The translations under genes and the position numbers were made by a program. A stretch of 64,000 nt of DNA. Origin: Williamsia herbipolensis (GTDB lineage Bacteria; Actinomycetota; Actinomycetes; Mycobacteriales; Mycobacteriaceae). Of this stretch, positions 25,416 through 34,025 are shown piece after piece. The DNA is taken from NCBI RefSeq assembly GCF_000964005.1, contig NZ_JXYP01000036.1, positions 1 through 64,000 of the forward strand, read 5' to 3'. Every line of letters begins with the position of its first letter. Positions within the stretch are counted from its first letter, which is position 1. Under the pieces are notes generated by a model, which searched no databases, was not told the origin of the DNA, and worked only from the letters and a program-made list of their open reading frames with translations.

Positions 25416-27074
25416 TCAGCGATCCAGCCAGTGATCGACGGTCAGATCGGTCCCGGCGGCGAGAGCCTGGGCCTGCGCGCCGAACCCCACGATGTCGGAC
25501 CCGTCGGCGAGCTCGATCGATCCCAGCAGCATCGGCGCCGGCAGCTCCGCGAGGAAGCCACCCAGCGCGGCCGACGACAGGACCCACTTCTCGCCGCGGA
25601 TCGCCCGCCCGCCGACATCGTCGCGGACCAATCCGGGTTTCGGCGGCGTCGTGTCGAGTGCGACGAGACGATAGGCCGGTGCGGTGAGCACCTCACCCGC
25701 CCACCGGGCACCGCGGTCGACGAGCTGGTGATCGAGCGGTTGCCCCCGCAGGTGTGCGCCGAACACGGCGAGTTCGACCGTGTCGCTGACCTTCTCGGCC
25801 CAGCTCGGCCGGGAGTCAACTCCGGCAATACGGCGCGCGAGATCGACGAGCACCGCGTCGCGATGGGATCCCGAGAGCAGCGTGACACCGAACTGCGCGG
25901 GCCCGGCCATACCGGCGGGGACGGCGAGAGCGCACATGTCGAACAGGTTGCAGAAGTTCGTGAACGTGCCCATGCGCGAGTTCACGCCGACAGGGTCGGC
26001 GGCCACCTCGGCAAGCGTCGGATGCGCCGGGGCGGTCGGGACCACGAGCGCGTCGACACCGTCGAGGAGGGCGAGAGCGGACGCGGCGAGATCGGCGACC
26101 CGTCTGCGGTCGGCGAGCAGGTCGGTTGCCGAGAACCGTGACGCCGCACCGATGATGCGCGCCACGGTGGGATCGAGATCCGGCGCCCCCGTCCCCACGA
26201 ACCCACCGACGGCATCGTGGCGTTCGGCGACCAGCGCGCCGTCGTAGAGCAGCGCGGCCGCGGCCAGGAAGTCGGTCATGTCGATCTCGCGGACCGAACA
26301 GCCTGTCGCAGCCGCGGTCTCGACGTAGCGGCTGAACGCCGCCCGCCACTCCGAGTCGAGCATCGACAGGTCGGCGGGAACGGCGATCACCGGGTCCCGG
26401 GTCGCGGCGAGCGCCGTGTCGGAGGGGAACGGCCGCGGGCCGGCCGCCGTCGCCATCACACCCATCGCCCGGTCGGCGGTGTCGAGGTCGGCGGCGAACA
26501 CCGTGACGCAGTCGTAACTGGCACACGCCGGCACGACACCCTCGGTGGAGACGACCCCCACCGTCGGCTTGATCCCGACGATGCCCTGCAGACCCGCGGG
26601 CACCCGACCCGAGCCGGCCGTGTCGGTCCCGATCGCGATGTCGGCGAACCCGAGGGCCACGGCCACCGCCGACCCCGAACTCGAGCCTCCGGAGATGTGA
26701 TCGGGTCGGCGCGAATCCCGGACCGCGCCATAGGGGCTGCGCGTCCCGACCAGGCCGGTCGCGAACTGGTCGAGGTTGGTCTTGCCGATCACGACCGCAC
26801 CCGCGGCACGCAGTGCGGCCACGGCCGGCGCGTCGGAGTGGGCGATGCGCGCGAACGACGGGCACCCGGCCGTGGTCGGCAGCCCGGCCACGTCGACGTT
26901 GTCCTTGACGGCGAGCACCACGCCAGCGAGCGGCCCGGCGGCGGCCACCGATGCGGCCAGCTCGGCCTCGACCTCACGTTCGGGGCGCAGGTGGATGAAC
27001 ACCTCACCGCGCCCGGTGCGTGCGATCTCGGAGTGGATCCCGGCGATGCGGCCGGTCGCGACGGTCGCGGTCAC
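25416..27074 (-). CDS. atzF: Allophanate hydrolase (AtzF-type)
   Basis: The 552-residue protein has an amidase-signature domain with the catalytic lysine in LAVKDNVDVAGLPTTAGCP near residue 56 and the Gly/Ser-rich loop HISGGSSSGSAVAVALGFADIAIGTDTAGS near 128, plus the C-terminal domain typical of AtzF (residues about 440-552, VFGAHLRGQPLDHQLVDRGARW). It hydrolyses allophanate to ammonia and carbon dioxide. The GTG at 27074 overlaps the stop of the carboxyltransferase gene as GTGA. It is the last step of the guanidine/urea pathway encoded by this operon. Confidence 0.9.
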   Translation of the reverse strand: MTATVATGRIAGIHSEIARTGRGEVFIHLRPEREVEAELAASVAAAGPLAGVVLAVKDNVDVAGLPTTAGCPSFARIAHSDAPAVAALRAAGAVVIGKTNLDQFATGLVGTRSPYGAVRDSRRPDHISGGSSSGSAVAVALGFADIAIGTDTAGSGRVPAGLQGIVGIKPTVGVVSTEGVVPACASYDCVTVFAADLDTADRAMGVMATAAGPRPFPSDTALAATRDPVIAVPADLSMLDSEWRAAFSRYVETAAATGCSVREIDMTDFLAAAALLYDGALVAERHDAVGGFVGTGAPDLDPTVARIIGAASRFSATDLLADRRRVADLAASALALLDGVDALVVPTAPAHPTLAEVAADPVGVNSRMGTFTNFCNLFDMCALAVPAGMAGPAQFGVTLLSGSHRDAVLVDLARRIAGVDSRPSWAEKVSDTVELAVFGAHLRGQPLDHQLVDRGARWAGEVLTAPAYRLVALDTTPPKPGLVRDDVGGRAIRGEKWVLSSAALGGFLAELPAPMLLGSIELADGSDIVGFGAQAQALAAGTDLTVDHWLDR

Positions 27075-29071
27075 GCAACACGCTCCCGGGCGACGGAGAC
27101 CTCGCCGCCGTCGGACCAGCGGCGACGTTCGAGCGCGCGTGCGGCCTCCATCGCCGCCCGCGATGCCGTGATGTCCTCGGCGTTCGCGTCGAGGAACGCC
27201 TGGTGCTCGGCGATGGAGAACCGCCCCTCGTCGATCCGGATGTGGCCGCGACCGGCGGCGGTGTCGGCGCGCATGTCGAGCAGTTCCTCCGCGCTCACCG
27301 GGTACCAGCGGATGCGGTCGAAGAACCGCAGCAGCCAGGGGTTCTCGGGGTCGAAGCCGACGGTGGCCTGCGGGTGACGGTGGTTCCAGACCTGCGTGGT
27401 GCGTCCCACGAACTGGTAGCCACCCGGGCCCTCCATCCCGTAGACACACAGGTACGCGCCGCCGATGCCGACGGCGTTCTCCGGCGTCCACGTGCGGGCG
27501 GGGTTGTACTTGGTGGTGACCAGCCGGTGTCGCGGATCGGTCGGGACCGCGACCGGCGCACCGAGATACACATCTCCCAGTCCGAGGACGAGGTACTCGG
27601 CGTCGAACACCACGCGGTGCACGTCGTCGACCGACGGCAGTCCGTTCATGCGTCGGATGAACTCGATGTTCCACGGGCACCACGGCGCATCGGCGCGGAC
27701 GCCGTGGATGTAGCGCTCGGTGGCCTCGCGTGTCGCCGGGTCGTCCCACGACAGGGGCAGATGCACGGTGCGGCTCTCGACGACGAGATCGGTGACCGAC
27801 GGGAGTTCGGCCTCGCACTCACGCAACCACGCGAGCACGGTCTGCTGACCGATGCACGACGGATCGAACTTGACCTGCAGCGAGCGGATGCCGGGTGTGA
27901 GATCGACGAGGCCGGCGGGACGGTCGTGCTCGATCCGTTCGGCCAGCGCGTGTACACGTGCCCGTGATGCGAGATCGAGTGCCATGTCGCCGTATTCGAC
28001 GAGCACGTTGTCGTCACCGCTGCGGCGGTAGGTGACGGTGGATCCGCCGTCGACGGTGTCGGCGGTCGCGAGCACGCCGTGGTCGTCGTCGCCGCCGGTG
28101 GAGACCACCGGGATGTACTGCGACCGTCGCGATCCGCCGATCGCCCGCGGATCGGCGGCCTCCGACGCGCGCACGGGGACGAACCGCACGCGGTTGCCCG
28201 GAGCGATCTGGCCCAGCTTCCATCGGTCGGCGGTGGTGACGGTCACCGGGCAGACGAAGCCGCCCAGGCTGGGGCCGTCGGGGCCGAGCAGGATCGGGGT
28301 GTCGCCGGTGAAGTCGAGGGCGCCCACCGAGTAGGCGGTGTCGTGGATGTTCGACGGGTGCAGGCCTGCCTCTCCCCCGTCGTCGCGCGCCCATCGCGGC
28401 TTGGGCCCGATCAGCCGGATGCCGGTGCGGTCGGAGTTGAAGTGCGCCTCGTAGTCGGTCGCGTACAGGGTCGCGATGTCGTCGTCGGTGAAGAACTCCG
28501 GTGCACTGTGCGGACCGACGGTGACCGCGAGCTCCCAGCGCGACCCGATGGCGGGTTCCTCCTCGTACTGGATGCGTCGCGCGGCACCCGCCGGGGCGTG
28601 ATCGGCGACGGTGAGCTGATCGCCGTCGCGCAGAGAACGTCCGTCCTTACCGCCGAAGCGGCCGAGGGTGAACGTCGCTGCGCTGCCGAGGAACTCCTGT
28701 GCGGAGACCCCTCCGGCGACGGCGATGTACGCCCGCATGCCGAGGGTGACCGCGCCGACCGCCAGCACCGATCCCGCCGTGACGGCGATGGGGGCGCACT
28801 GCGCGACCGGCTCGCCGTCGAGGGTGACCGGCGCCGGGGCCCCGGTCACGGCCACGACGGCGTCGCCGGTGAAACGCAGGGCCGGGCCGATCATGGTGGC
28901 CTCCAGGGCCGGCACGCCCTCGGGGTTGCCGACGGCGATGTTGGCGAGCCGGAACGACAGGTCGTCCATCGGCCCCGACGGCGGCACGCCGACGCCCCAG
29001 TACCCGATCCGACCCGGCCAGTCCTGCACGGTGGTCATCGGTCCGGCCCGCTCGACGACGATCGTCGACAT
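27071..29071 (-). CDS. Carboxyltransferase part of a urea/guanidine carboxylase (KipA-KipI fusion), without biotin carboxylase or BCCP
   Basis: The 666-residue protein begins directly with the KipA-like carboxyltransferase segment (AGPMTTVQDWPGRIGYWGVGVPPSGPMDDLSFRLANIAVGNP, residues 8-50) and continues with a KipI-like segment (residues about 345-630, including WCPWNIEFIRRMNGLP and YGMEGPGGYQFVGRTTQVWN). Full urea carboxylases of about 1200 residues carry an N-terminal biotin carboxylase and a C-terminal biotinyl domain; neither is present here, and no biotinylation motif (AMKM) is seen. The neighbours (two DUF1989 proteins, permease, allophanate hydrolase) point to guanidine carboxylation. 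The missing half must come from another locus or the reaction differs. Start overlaps the upstream stop as TGATG. Confidence 0.82.
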   Translation of the reverse strand: MSTIVVERAGPMTTVQDWPGRIGYWGVGVPPSGPMDDLSFRLANIAVGNPEGVPALEATMIGPALRFTGDAVVAVTGAPAPVTLDGEPVAQCAPIAVTAGSVLAVGAVTLGMRAYIAVAGGVSAQEFLGSAATFTLGRFGGKDGRSLRDGDQLTVADHAPAGAARRIQYEEEPAIGSRWELAVTVGPHSAPEFFTDDDIATLYATDYEAHFNSDRTGIRLIGPKPRWARDDGGEAGLHPSNIHDTAYSVGALDFTGDTPILLGPDGPSLGGFVCPVTVTTADRWKLGQIAPGNRVRFVPVRASEAADPRAIGGSRRSQYIPVVSTGGDDDHGVLATADTVDGGSTVTYRRSGDDNVLVEYGDMALDLASRARVHALAERIEHDRPAGLVDLTPGIRSLQVKFDPSCIGQQTVLAWLRECEAELPSVTDLVVESRTVHLPLSWDDPATREATERYIHGVRADAPWCPWNIEFIRRMNGLPSVDDVHRVVFDAEYLVLGLGDVYLGAPVAVPTDPRHRLVTTKYNPARTWTPENAVGIGGAYLCVYGMEGPGGYQFVGRTTQVWNHRHPQATVGFDPENPWLLRFFDRIRWYPVSAEELLDMRADTAAGRGHIRIDEGRFSIAEHQAFLDANAEDITASRAAMEAARALERRRWSDGGEVSVARERVA

Positions 29072-29748
29072 CAGCCGGCCTCGGGGCGGGTGACGATCAC
29101 ACGCACGGCGGTCGGGTCGAATCCGTTGCAGGGATTGTTGATCTGCGGACAGTTCGAGATCAGGACGAGGGTGTCGACCTCGGCGCGCAGGGCCAGTCGT
29201 TTGCCGGGCGCCGAGAGACCGTCGACGATGCCCAGCGCGCCGTCGGGATCGACCGGGACGTTCATGAAGAAGTTCACGTTGCCGACCATGTCGCGCTTGC
29301 CCAGGCCGTGCCGTGCGCCCTCGATCAGGAAGTTCTCGACGCACGCGTGCTGATGCTTCGTGTGGTGGCCGTACCGCAACGTGTTCGACTCCTGCGAGCA
29401 CGCGCCGCCGAGGGTGTCGTGATTGCCGACCTCATCGGCGACGATGGTCATCAGCGGGTTCGACTCCTGGTCGCGGATCACCGAACCGGTCGTCAGGAAC
29501 ACGTTGCCCTGGGCGCTGATCGTCGCCTGCGCCGAGTAGCGGGCCGCGGGATCGACCGTTCCGCCGGCGGTCACGCCGTAGAACAGGGTGTCGACGGCCT
29601 GGTTGCCGTACAGATCGACGATCGTGAGGACGTCACCGGCCGCGACGACCTGCGACCACGGGCCGCGGGGGTCGACCTCGGAGTCGGTGATGACGGTGCC
29701 TGGGACCAGCGCCTGATCGGCGGCGGTCGCTACAGCGGGGGCAGACAT
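29071..29748 (-). CDS. DUF1989 urea carboxylase-associated protein (carboxyguanidine deiminase subunit type), second of two
   Basis: The 225-residue protein has the DUF1989 core: AAGDVLTIVDLYGNQAVDTLFY near residue 36, VADEVGNHDTLGGACSQESNTLRYG near 104, HACVENFL near 133 and SNCPQINNPCNGFDPTAVRVIV near 195. Paired DUF1989 proteins next to urea carboxylase-like enzymes have been shown to deiminate carboxyguanidine to allophanate, making the associated enzyme a guanidine carboxylase. It shares an operon with its paralogue upstream. Confidence 0.85.
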   Translation of the reverse strand: MSAPAVATAADQALVPGTVITDSEVDPRGPWSQVVAAGDVLTIVDLYGNQAVDTLFYGVTAGGTVDPAARYSAQATISAQGNVFLTTGSVIRDQESNPLMTIVADEVGNHDTLGGACSQESNTLRYGHHTKHQHACVENFLIEGARHGLGKRDMVGNVNFFMNVPVDPDGALGIVDGLSAPGKRLALRAEVDTLVLISNCPQINNPCNGFDPTAVRVIVTRPEAG

Positions 29749-29763
29749 GGTGAGCTCCTCTGG

Positions 29764-30600
29764 TCAGGACGCGGCGAGGACCGCGTCCTCGGAATTGGCC
29801 ACGGCGCGTCGGTATTCGGGATCGGCGTCGTCGGCGCGGGCGATCAGGTCGGCGAGGTCGGCGTGGGCACGCCAGGCCAGCACCTCGAGCGGACCGGTGT
29901 CGAACTCCGGCGCCGGGTCGACCGGGTGTGCGGTGTTGGCGATCGCGACGATGCACGGCATGTGCAGGACGAGGTCGACGCACTTGTCGAGTCCGGCCGA
30001 CCCCTTCGAGGTGAGGTTCCCGTCGGATTCGACGACGACCCCGTGGAAGAACGACACCGACGGCGCGACGTCTGCTGGGGTGAGTCCGTGTTTCGCGGCG
30101 GCGACGGTGAACAGCTCGCGCCCGGCCGGGCTCTGCGAATGGAGTTGTCCCGAACCGTACTTCGCCGCGTTGCCGGCGAGGGTGGTGGTGCCGCAGAGGG
30201 CGTCGTGGTGGCCGGAGTCGTCGGCGACCACGGTCGCGAGCACTCGACCCTGGTCGCTCAGCAGGGGGTGCCCCGCGCCGAGGTAGGCCTGCCACGGCAC
30301 CTTCACGGTGTCGGCGACGTTGAGTCGCTCCCACGGGGCGTCGGCGCGCCACAACAGGAGGTGCGCGCACGCGCTGCCGGTGACGTCGCGCAGACGCAGT
30401 CGGGTCCCACGGGCGAGGACCTTGGTGGCGTAGCGACCGCCGGGAACGGTCTCGGCCCACGTCATGGCGTCGGGCGCGACACCGCTCGGAGGCTGCGGCC
30501 AGCGCGACGCCGGCACCACCGGCATCGAGTCGGTGATCGCACCCTCCTGCGCGCGTGCGTGCGCCTTGGCCCCGGCGGTGGAGGCGGTCGGCGCGCTCAT
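29764..30600 (-). CDS. DUF1989 urea carboxylase-associated protein, first of two
   Basis: The 278-residue protein is a longer DUF1989 member with VPGGRYATKVLARGTRLRLRDVTGSACAHLLLW near residue 51, VADDSGHHDALCGTTTLAGNAAKYG near 124 and DKCVDLVLHMPCIVAIANTAHPVDP near 207. It presumably forms the heteromeric carboxyguanidine deiminase with the next gene product. The ATG at 30600 overlaps the permease stop as ATGA, which ties uptake to the degradative enzymes. Confidence 0.85.
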   Translation of the reverse strand: MSAPTASTAGAKAHARAQEGAITDSMPVVPASRWPQPPSGVAPDAMTWAETVPGGRYATKVLARGTRLRLRDVTGSACAHLLLWRADAPWERLNVADTVKVPWQAYLGAGHPLLSDQGRVLATVVADDSGHHDALCGTTTLAGNAAKYGSGQLHSQSPAGRELFTVAAAKHGLTPADVAPSVSFFHGVVVESDGNLTSKGSAGLDKCVDLVLHMPCIVAIANTAHPVDPAPEFDTGPLEVLAWRAHADLADLIARADDADPEYRRAVANSEDAVLAAS

Positions 30601-32171
30601 CGCGACCGCTTCGCGCCGACGAGGGCGTCGGTCGGGACCGGTGCGCCGGGGAGGTTGCGGACCCGGAGGTAGGCCGCGGCCCCGACGACGAGGGTGAGCG
30701 CCACGAAGATGATCGCGAAATAGTGCAGGAACCACGATGTGCCGTCGGGGTCGTACACCTCGGCGCGCGGCCAGGCGATGTTGATCATCAGCAGCGTGCC
30801 CATCACGACGGCGATGACGTTGACGAGGATCCCCCATCGACCGAGATCGAAGACCGGGCGACCGAAGCTCAGGCTGGTGCCGCGCAGCCGGTGGATCAGC
30901 GCGGGGATCGTGACCATGAGGTAGGCGATGTAGACGATGACCACCGAGACGCTGGTGATGGCGGCGAACACGCCGGCCTGACCAAGGTTGACCAGCAGGA
31001 CCGCGATCGCCAGTGCGCTCACCACGATGCCGGTGTTGACCGGGGTCCCGGTGCGGGAGTTGACCTTCGCCAGGAACGATCCGAACGGGAGTCGGTTGTC
31101 ACGGGCCATGGAGAACATGACGCGTGACGCCGAGGCCTGGATGGCGAGGGTGGCCGAGAAGATGGCGATCGCGACGATCGTCAGCAGGGTCTTTCCCATC
31201 CAGGTGTCGAGCTGGCTCGTGATCACCCAGGCGATGCCGTCGGCGGACAGCTCCGGGGCACCCAGCGAGGGGGCCGCCATCAGCGCGCCGAGGATCATCA
31301 GGCCGCCGCCGATGAACGAGACGAGCAACGCGTTCACGATCGCCTTGGGCGCGGTGCGGCGCGGGTCGCGGGTCTCCTCGGACAGCTCTGCAGCAGAGTC
31401 GAATCCGTACATCACGTAGGCGGCCATCAGCATCGAGGCGAGGAACCCCGGCAGGTAGCCCAGACCCGTAGTGTGACCTCCGGTGTCGAGGACGGCCTGC
31501 GCGGGCGTGCGCTCGGAGTGGACGAACATGAGCACCACGAGCAGGACCACACCGATGATCTCGATGGTGACGCCGATGATGGTGATGCGGCCCATGAACG
31601 ACACACCCACGGCGCTGATGACGGTGCACAGCGCAATCGTGATGCTGCCCAGGATGATCGCGTTCGTTGCGCCCGAGACCGACGCGAGCGCGGTGTCGCT
31701 GCCGACGAGTTGGAAGCCCGACCAGATCGACGGGAGCACACTCTGCATCGCGATCGCCAGCGCCGAGACGCTCACGATGTAACCGATCAGCATGAACCAC
31801 CCGGCGAACCAGCCGACCCCGTCGCCGGCCAGGCGCCGCGACCACTGATAGATGGCACCGGCGACCGGGAACTTGCCCGACAGTTCGGCGAACACCAGGC
31901 AGACGCAGAACTGGCACACGAACACGATCGGCCAGGTGAAGAAGAAGCTCGGCCCACCGAGCCCGAATCCTAGTGCGAACAGGGCGAACACGGTGGTGAG
32001 GATGGACACGAAGGAGAACCCGGAGGCGAAGGCGGCGTATCCGCCGATGCCTCGGTGCAGTTCCTGGGTGTAGCCGAGCTGCGAAAGAGCCTCGGCGTCG
32101 GCGGCCGAGGAGTACTGCTGCCCGCCGTCGTCTCGTGCGGCGGCGGTGGTGGGTGGTTCGAGGGCGGTCAT
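30597..32171 (-). CDS. APC-superfamily amino acid/amine permease
   Basis: From the ATG at 32171 (AGGAG 7 nt upstream) the protein is 524 residues with about 12 membrane segments, starting after a cytoplasmic LGYTQELHRGIGGYAAFASGFSFVSILTT region. This N-terminus is typical of the UAAP-linked permeases found with urea carboxylase gene sets. It probably imports guanidine, urea or a related cationic nitrogen compound; the substrate is inferred from the operon. No guanidine-I riboswitch motif was recognised in the 165-nt leader region up to the divergent TetR gene. Confidence 0.88.
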   Translation of the reverse strand: MTALEPPTTAAARDDGGQQYSSAADAEALSQLGYTQELHRGIGGYAAFASGFSFVSILTTVFALFALGFGLGGPSFFFTWPIVFVCQFCVCLVFAELSGKFPVAGAIYQWSRRLAGDGVGWFAGWFMLIGYIVSVSALAIAMQSVLPSIWSGFQLVGSDTALASVSGATNAIILGSITIALCTVISAVGVSFMGRITIIGVTIEIIGVVLLVVLMFVHSERTPAQAVLDTGGHTTGLGYLPGFLASMLMAAYVMYGFDSAAELSEETRDPRRTAPKAIVNALLVSFIGGGLMILGALMAAPSLGAPELSADGIAWVITSQLDTWMGKTLLTIVAIAIFSATLAIQASASRVMFSMARDNRLPFGSFLAKVNSRTGTPVNTGIVVSALAIAVLLVNLGQAGVFAAITSVSVVIVYIAYLMVTIPALIHRLRGTSLSFGRPVFDLGRWGILVNVIAVVMGTLLMINIAWPRAEVYDPDGTSWFLHYFAIIFVALTLVVGAAAYLRVRNLPGAPVPTDALVGAKRSR

Positions 32172-32336
32172 GTCAGCACTCCTGTGTCTCGTGCCCGCTG
32201 CATCACCGGAGCGGTTTTCTATCGGATGATCGAAATGTAACGACCTCCGGGTTTCCGGCGGTTTCGCGTCTGTGAACACCGTGTCAACGAGTGCTCACCG
32301 CCGAGGCGACCGCTGTTCGGCAGTAACCTCGGGCGG

Positions 32337-32954
32337 GTGAGCATCCGTCAGCCCGCCACGACGGGACCCGGTCGACCGCGCCTGGTGGCGCAGCGCCGCG
32401 TCGGCGGCAACCCGCGCGAGGAGATCCTCGACGCGGCCGGGGAACTGTTCACCACACAGGGTTTCGCGGGTACGTCGACCCGCGCGATCGCCGAGGCGGT
32501 GGGACTACGCCAGGCGTCGCTCTACCACCACTTCGGGACCAAGGAGGACATCCTCGCGGCACTCCTACAGGAGACCGTCTCCCCCACCATGGACTTCGCG
32601 CTCGCGCTGGATCCCGAGGCCGACGCGTGGGACCGGATGACCGACCTGGTCCGCTTCGACGTCGACCAGCTCGTCACGTCGCGATGGAACCTCGGCGCCC
32701 TGTACCTGTTGCCCGACGTGCGCGGTGAGCGGTTCGAGGACTTCCGGTCGGCACGCCTCGCCCTGCGCGACGTCTACGCGGCGATCGCCGGCGAGATCGT
32801 GGGCCACGACGACCCGCGCACCGCCGTGCCGTTCCGCCTGGTGGAGTCGGTGATCGCCCTGCGGTCCGACGGCGAGCTTGGCGCCAACGAGGCGGCCGGT
32901 CGTGCCGCCGTCACCGATCTCGTCGTCGACGCGGTGCTGCGGATCCTGCGCTGA
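32337..32954 (+). CDS. TetR family regulator divergent from the guanidine-type operon
   Basis: The 205-residue protein starts with GTG 32337. Its HTH is at residues about 25-70: REEILDAAGELFTTQGFAGTSTRAIAEAVGLRQASLYHHFGTKEDIL. The C-terminal ligand domain is helical with no further recognisable motif. The divergent layout with the permease operon makes it the likely local regulator, and its effector might be a nitrogen compound; neither is shown by the sequence. Confidence 0.86.
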   Translation: MSIRQPATTGPGRPRLVAQRRVGGNPREEILDAAGELFTTQGFAGTSTRAIAEAVGLRQASLYHHFGTKEDILAALLQETVSPTMDFALALDPEADAWDRMTDLVRFDVDQLVTSRWNLGALYLLPDVRGERFEDFRSARLALRDVYAAIAGEIVGHDDPRTAVPFRLVESVIALRSDGELGANEAAGRAAVTDLVVDAVLRILR

Positions 32955-33045
32955 GCCACTCGCGCCCCACGCATCCGCGCGACCGGTACGTTCGAGGCGA
33001 AGGTGCGGCGTCCGCCGAGACCTCGAGCGCGAAGGAGCGTTGTCG

Positions 33046-33333
33046 ATGAGCGATCTGCATGTGGTGGCGACCATCCCGGCCAAGCCCGGATTCGAGAAGG
33101 AGGTCGGAGACGCACTCGCCGAGCTCGCCGCCGCGACCCGCGACGAGCCTGGCTGCATCTCCTACGACCTCTACGAATCACAGGCCGAGCCGGGCACTTT
33201 CGTCACCGTCGAGCTGTGGAAGGCGCAGTCCGATCTCGACGCCCACATGGCCTCGCCGCACCTGACCGCGGCCATGGGCAAGGTCGGCGAGCATCTCGGC
33301 GCACTCAAGATCCACCCACTCACCGCGAAGTAG
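33046..33333 (+). CDS. Antibiotic biosynthesis monooxygenase (ABM) domain protein
   Basis: The 95-residue protein has the dimeric ferredoxin-like ABM fold: LHVVATIPAKPGFEKEVGDALAELAAATRDEPGCISYDLYES, then PGTFVTVELWKAQSDLDAHMASPHLTAAMGK. Members act as quinol monooxygenases, haem oxygenases or have no known activity. ATG 33046 follows AAGGAG. It converges on kstR2 with an inverted repeat between the stops. No link to the sterol pathway is evident beyond position. Confidence 0.87.
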   Translation: MSDLHVVATIPAKPGFEKEVGDALAELAAATRDEPGCISYDLYESQAEPGTFVTVELWKAQSDLDAHMASPHLTAAMGKVGEHLGALKIHPLTAK

Positions 33334-33343
33334 CGGCGCGGCC

Positions 33344-33374
33344 CGCTGATCGGGCGACCAGTGATCGATCAGCG
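33344..33374. terminator. Inverted repeat between convergent ABM and kstR2 genes
   Basis: CGCTGATCG (33344-33352) and CGATCAGCG (33366-33374) are perfectly complementary around a 13-nt loop, and GC pairs extend the stem. The right arm includes the kstR2 stop. It could act as a bidirectional terminator although no T-tract follows. Confidence 0.45.
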
Positions 33375-33947
33375 CGGGACGAGTCCGTGCAGGACGACGC
33401 CGAGATACTGATCGGCCACCGTCTGCGCGGGCATCGTCCCGCCCGGCCGGTACCACCGCACGGCCACCCACACGGTGTCGCGGAGAAAGCGGTAGACCAG
33501 CTCGACGTCGAGATCGGCGCGAAAAGTGCCGTCGCGCACGCCCTTGGCCAGGATCGTCTCCCACAGTCCGCGGAACTCGCGATTGCGTTCGGCGATGTAG
33601 CCGAACCGTTCCAGCGACGACAGGCGCTTGGCCTCGTCCTGATAGATGGCCACCGCGTGGTGGTCGCGATCGATCGACTCGAACGACGCGACCACCAACT
33701 GGGTCAGGGCATCGTCGGCGGGCGGATCGGCGTCCACGATCTCGTGATAGCGCGCGAACAGGTCGTCGAGGAACTGCCGCAGGATCTCGTCGACCATCGA
33801 CTCCTTGGAGTCGAAGTGGTGATACAGACTGCCCGACAGGATGCCCGCCGCGTCGGCGATGTCGCGGACGGTGGTGGTGCGCAGACCCTGCTCGGCGAAC
33901 ATGCGCCCGGCGAGGGCGAGCAGCTCGTCGCGTCGTGACGAGGCCAC
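33369..33947 (-). CDS. kstR2: TetR family repressor KstR2
   Basis: The 192-residue protein has the HTH RDELLALAGRMFAEQGLRTTTVRDIADAAGILSGSLYHHFDSKESMVDEILRQFLDDLFARYHEIVD and the KstR2-typical C-terminal AIYQDEAKRLSSLERFGYIAERN and DVELVYRFLRDTVWVAVRWYRPGG. KstR2 represses genes for breakdown of the last steroid rings and is released by HIP-CoA. A KstR2-like box 43 nt upstream suggests autorepression, and two further boxes at 18591 and 41463 define its targets in this window. Confidence 0.93.
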   Translation of the reverse strand: MASSRRDELLALAGRMFAEQGLRTTTVRDIADAAGILSGSLYHHFDSKESMVDEILRQFLDDLFARYHEIVDADPPADDALTQLVVASFESIDRDHHAVAIYQDEAKRLSSLERFGYIAERNREFRGLWETILAKGVRDGTFRADLDVELVYRFLRDTVWVAVRWYRPGGTMPAQTVADQYLGVVLHGLVPR

Positions 33948-33989
33948 GGGCGGCCACCTTCCCGATCGAGGGTCGATCGCATCGACCCT

Positions 33990-34003
33990 AGCAAGCGCTC
34001 GGT
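33990..34003. promoter_or_regulatory. KstR2-like operator upstream of kstR2
   Basis: AGCAAGCGCTCGGT matches ANCAAGNNCTTGNT with one mismatch (T to C). It lies in the 78-nt gap between the kstR2 start and the aldehyde dehydrogenase stop, fitting autoregulation. Confidence 0.75.
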
Positions 34004-34025
34004 TTGGTGACCTGCCCGTCGGCGG

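Noticed and set aside
27975-29401. Longer start for the carboxyltransferase at 29401 that might supply a missing N-terminal domain
   Set aside because: The extra codons lie antisense-free but out of frame within the DUF1989 gene and are Arg-rich without ATP-grasp motifs; the ATG at 29071 coupled as TGATG is the real start.
32214-32241. Possible GlnR box (GTTAC and GAAAAC on the minus strand) before the permease
   Set aside because: The spacing and the middle half-site fit the GTNAC-n6-GAAAC pattern poorly, so nitrogen control is not claimed.
32172-32336. Possible guanidine-I riboswitch in the permease leader
   Set aside because: The conserved core segments of the ykkC class could not be found in this 165-nt region; only a divergent promoter region is supported.
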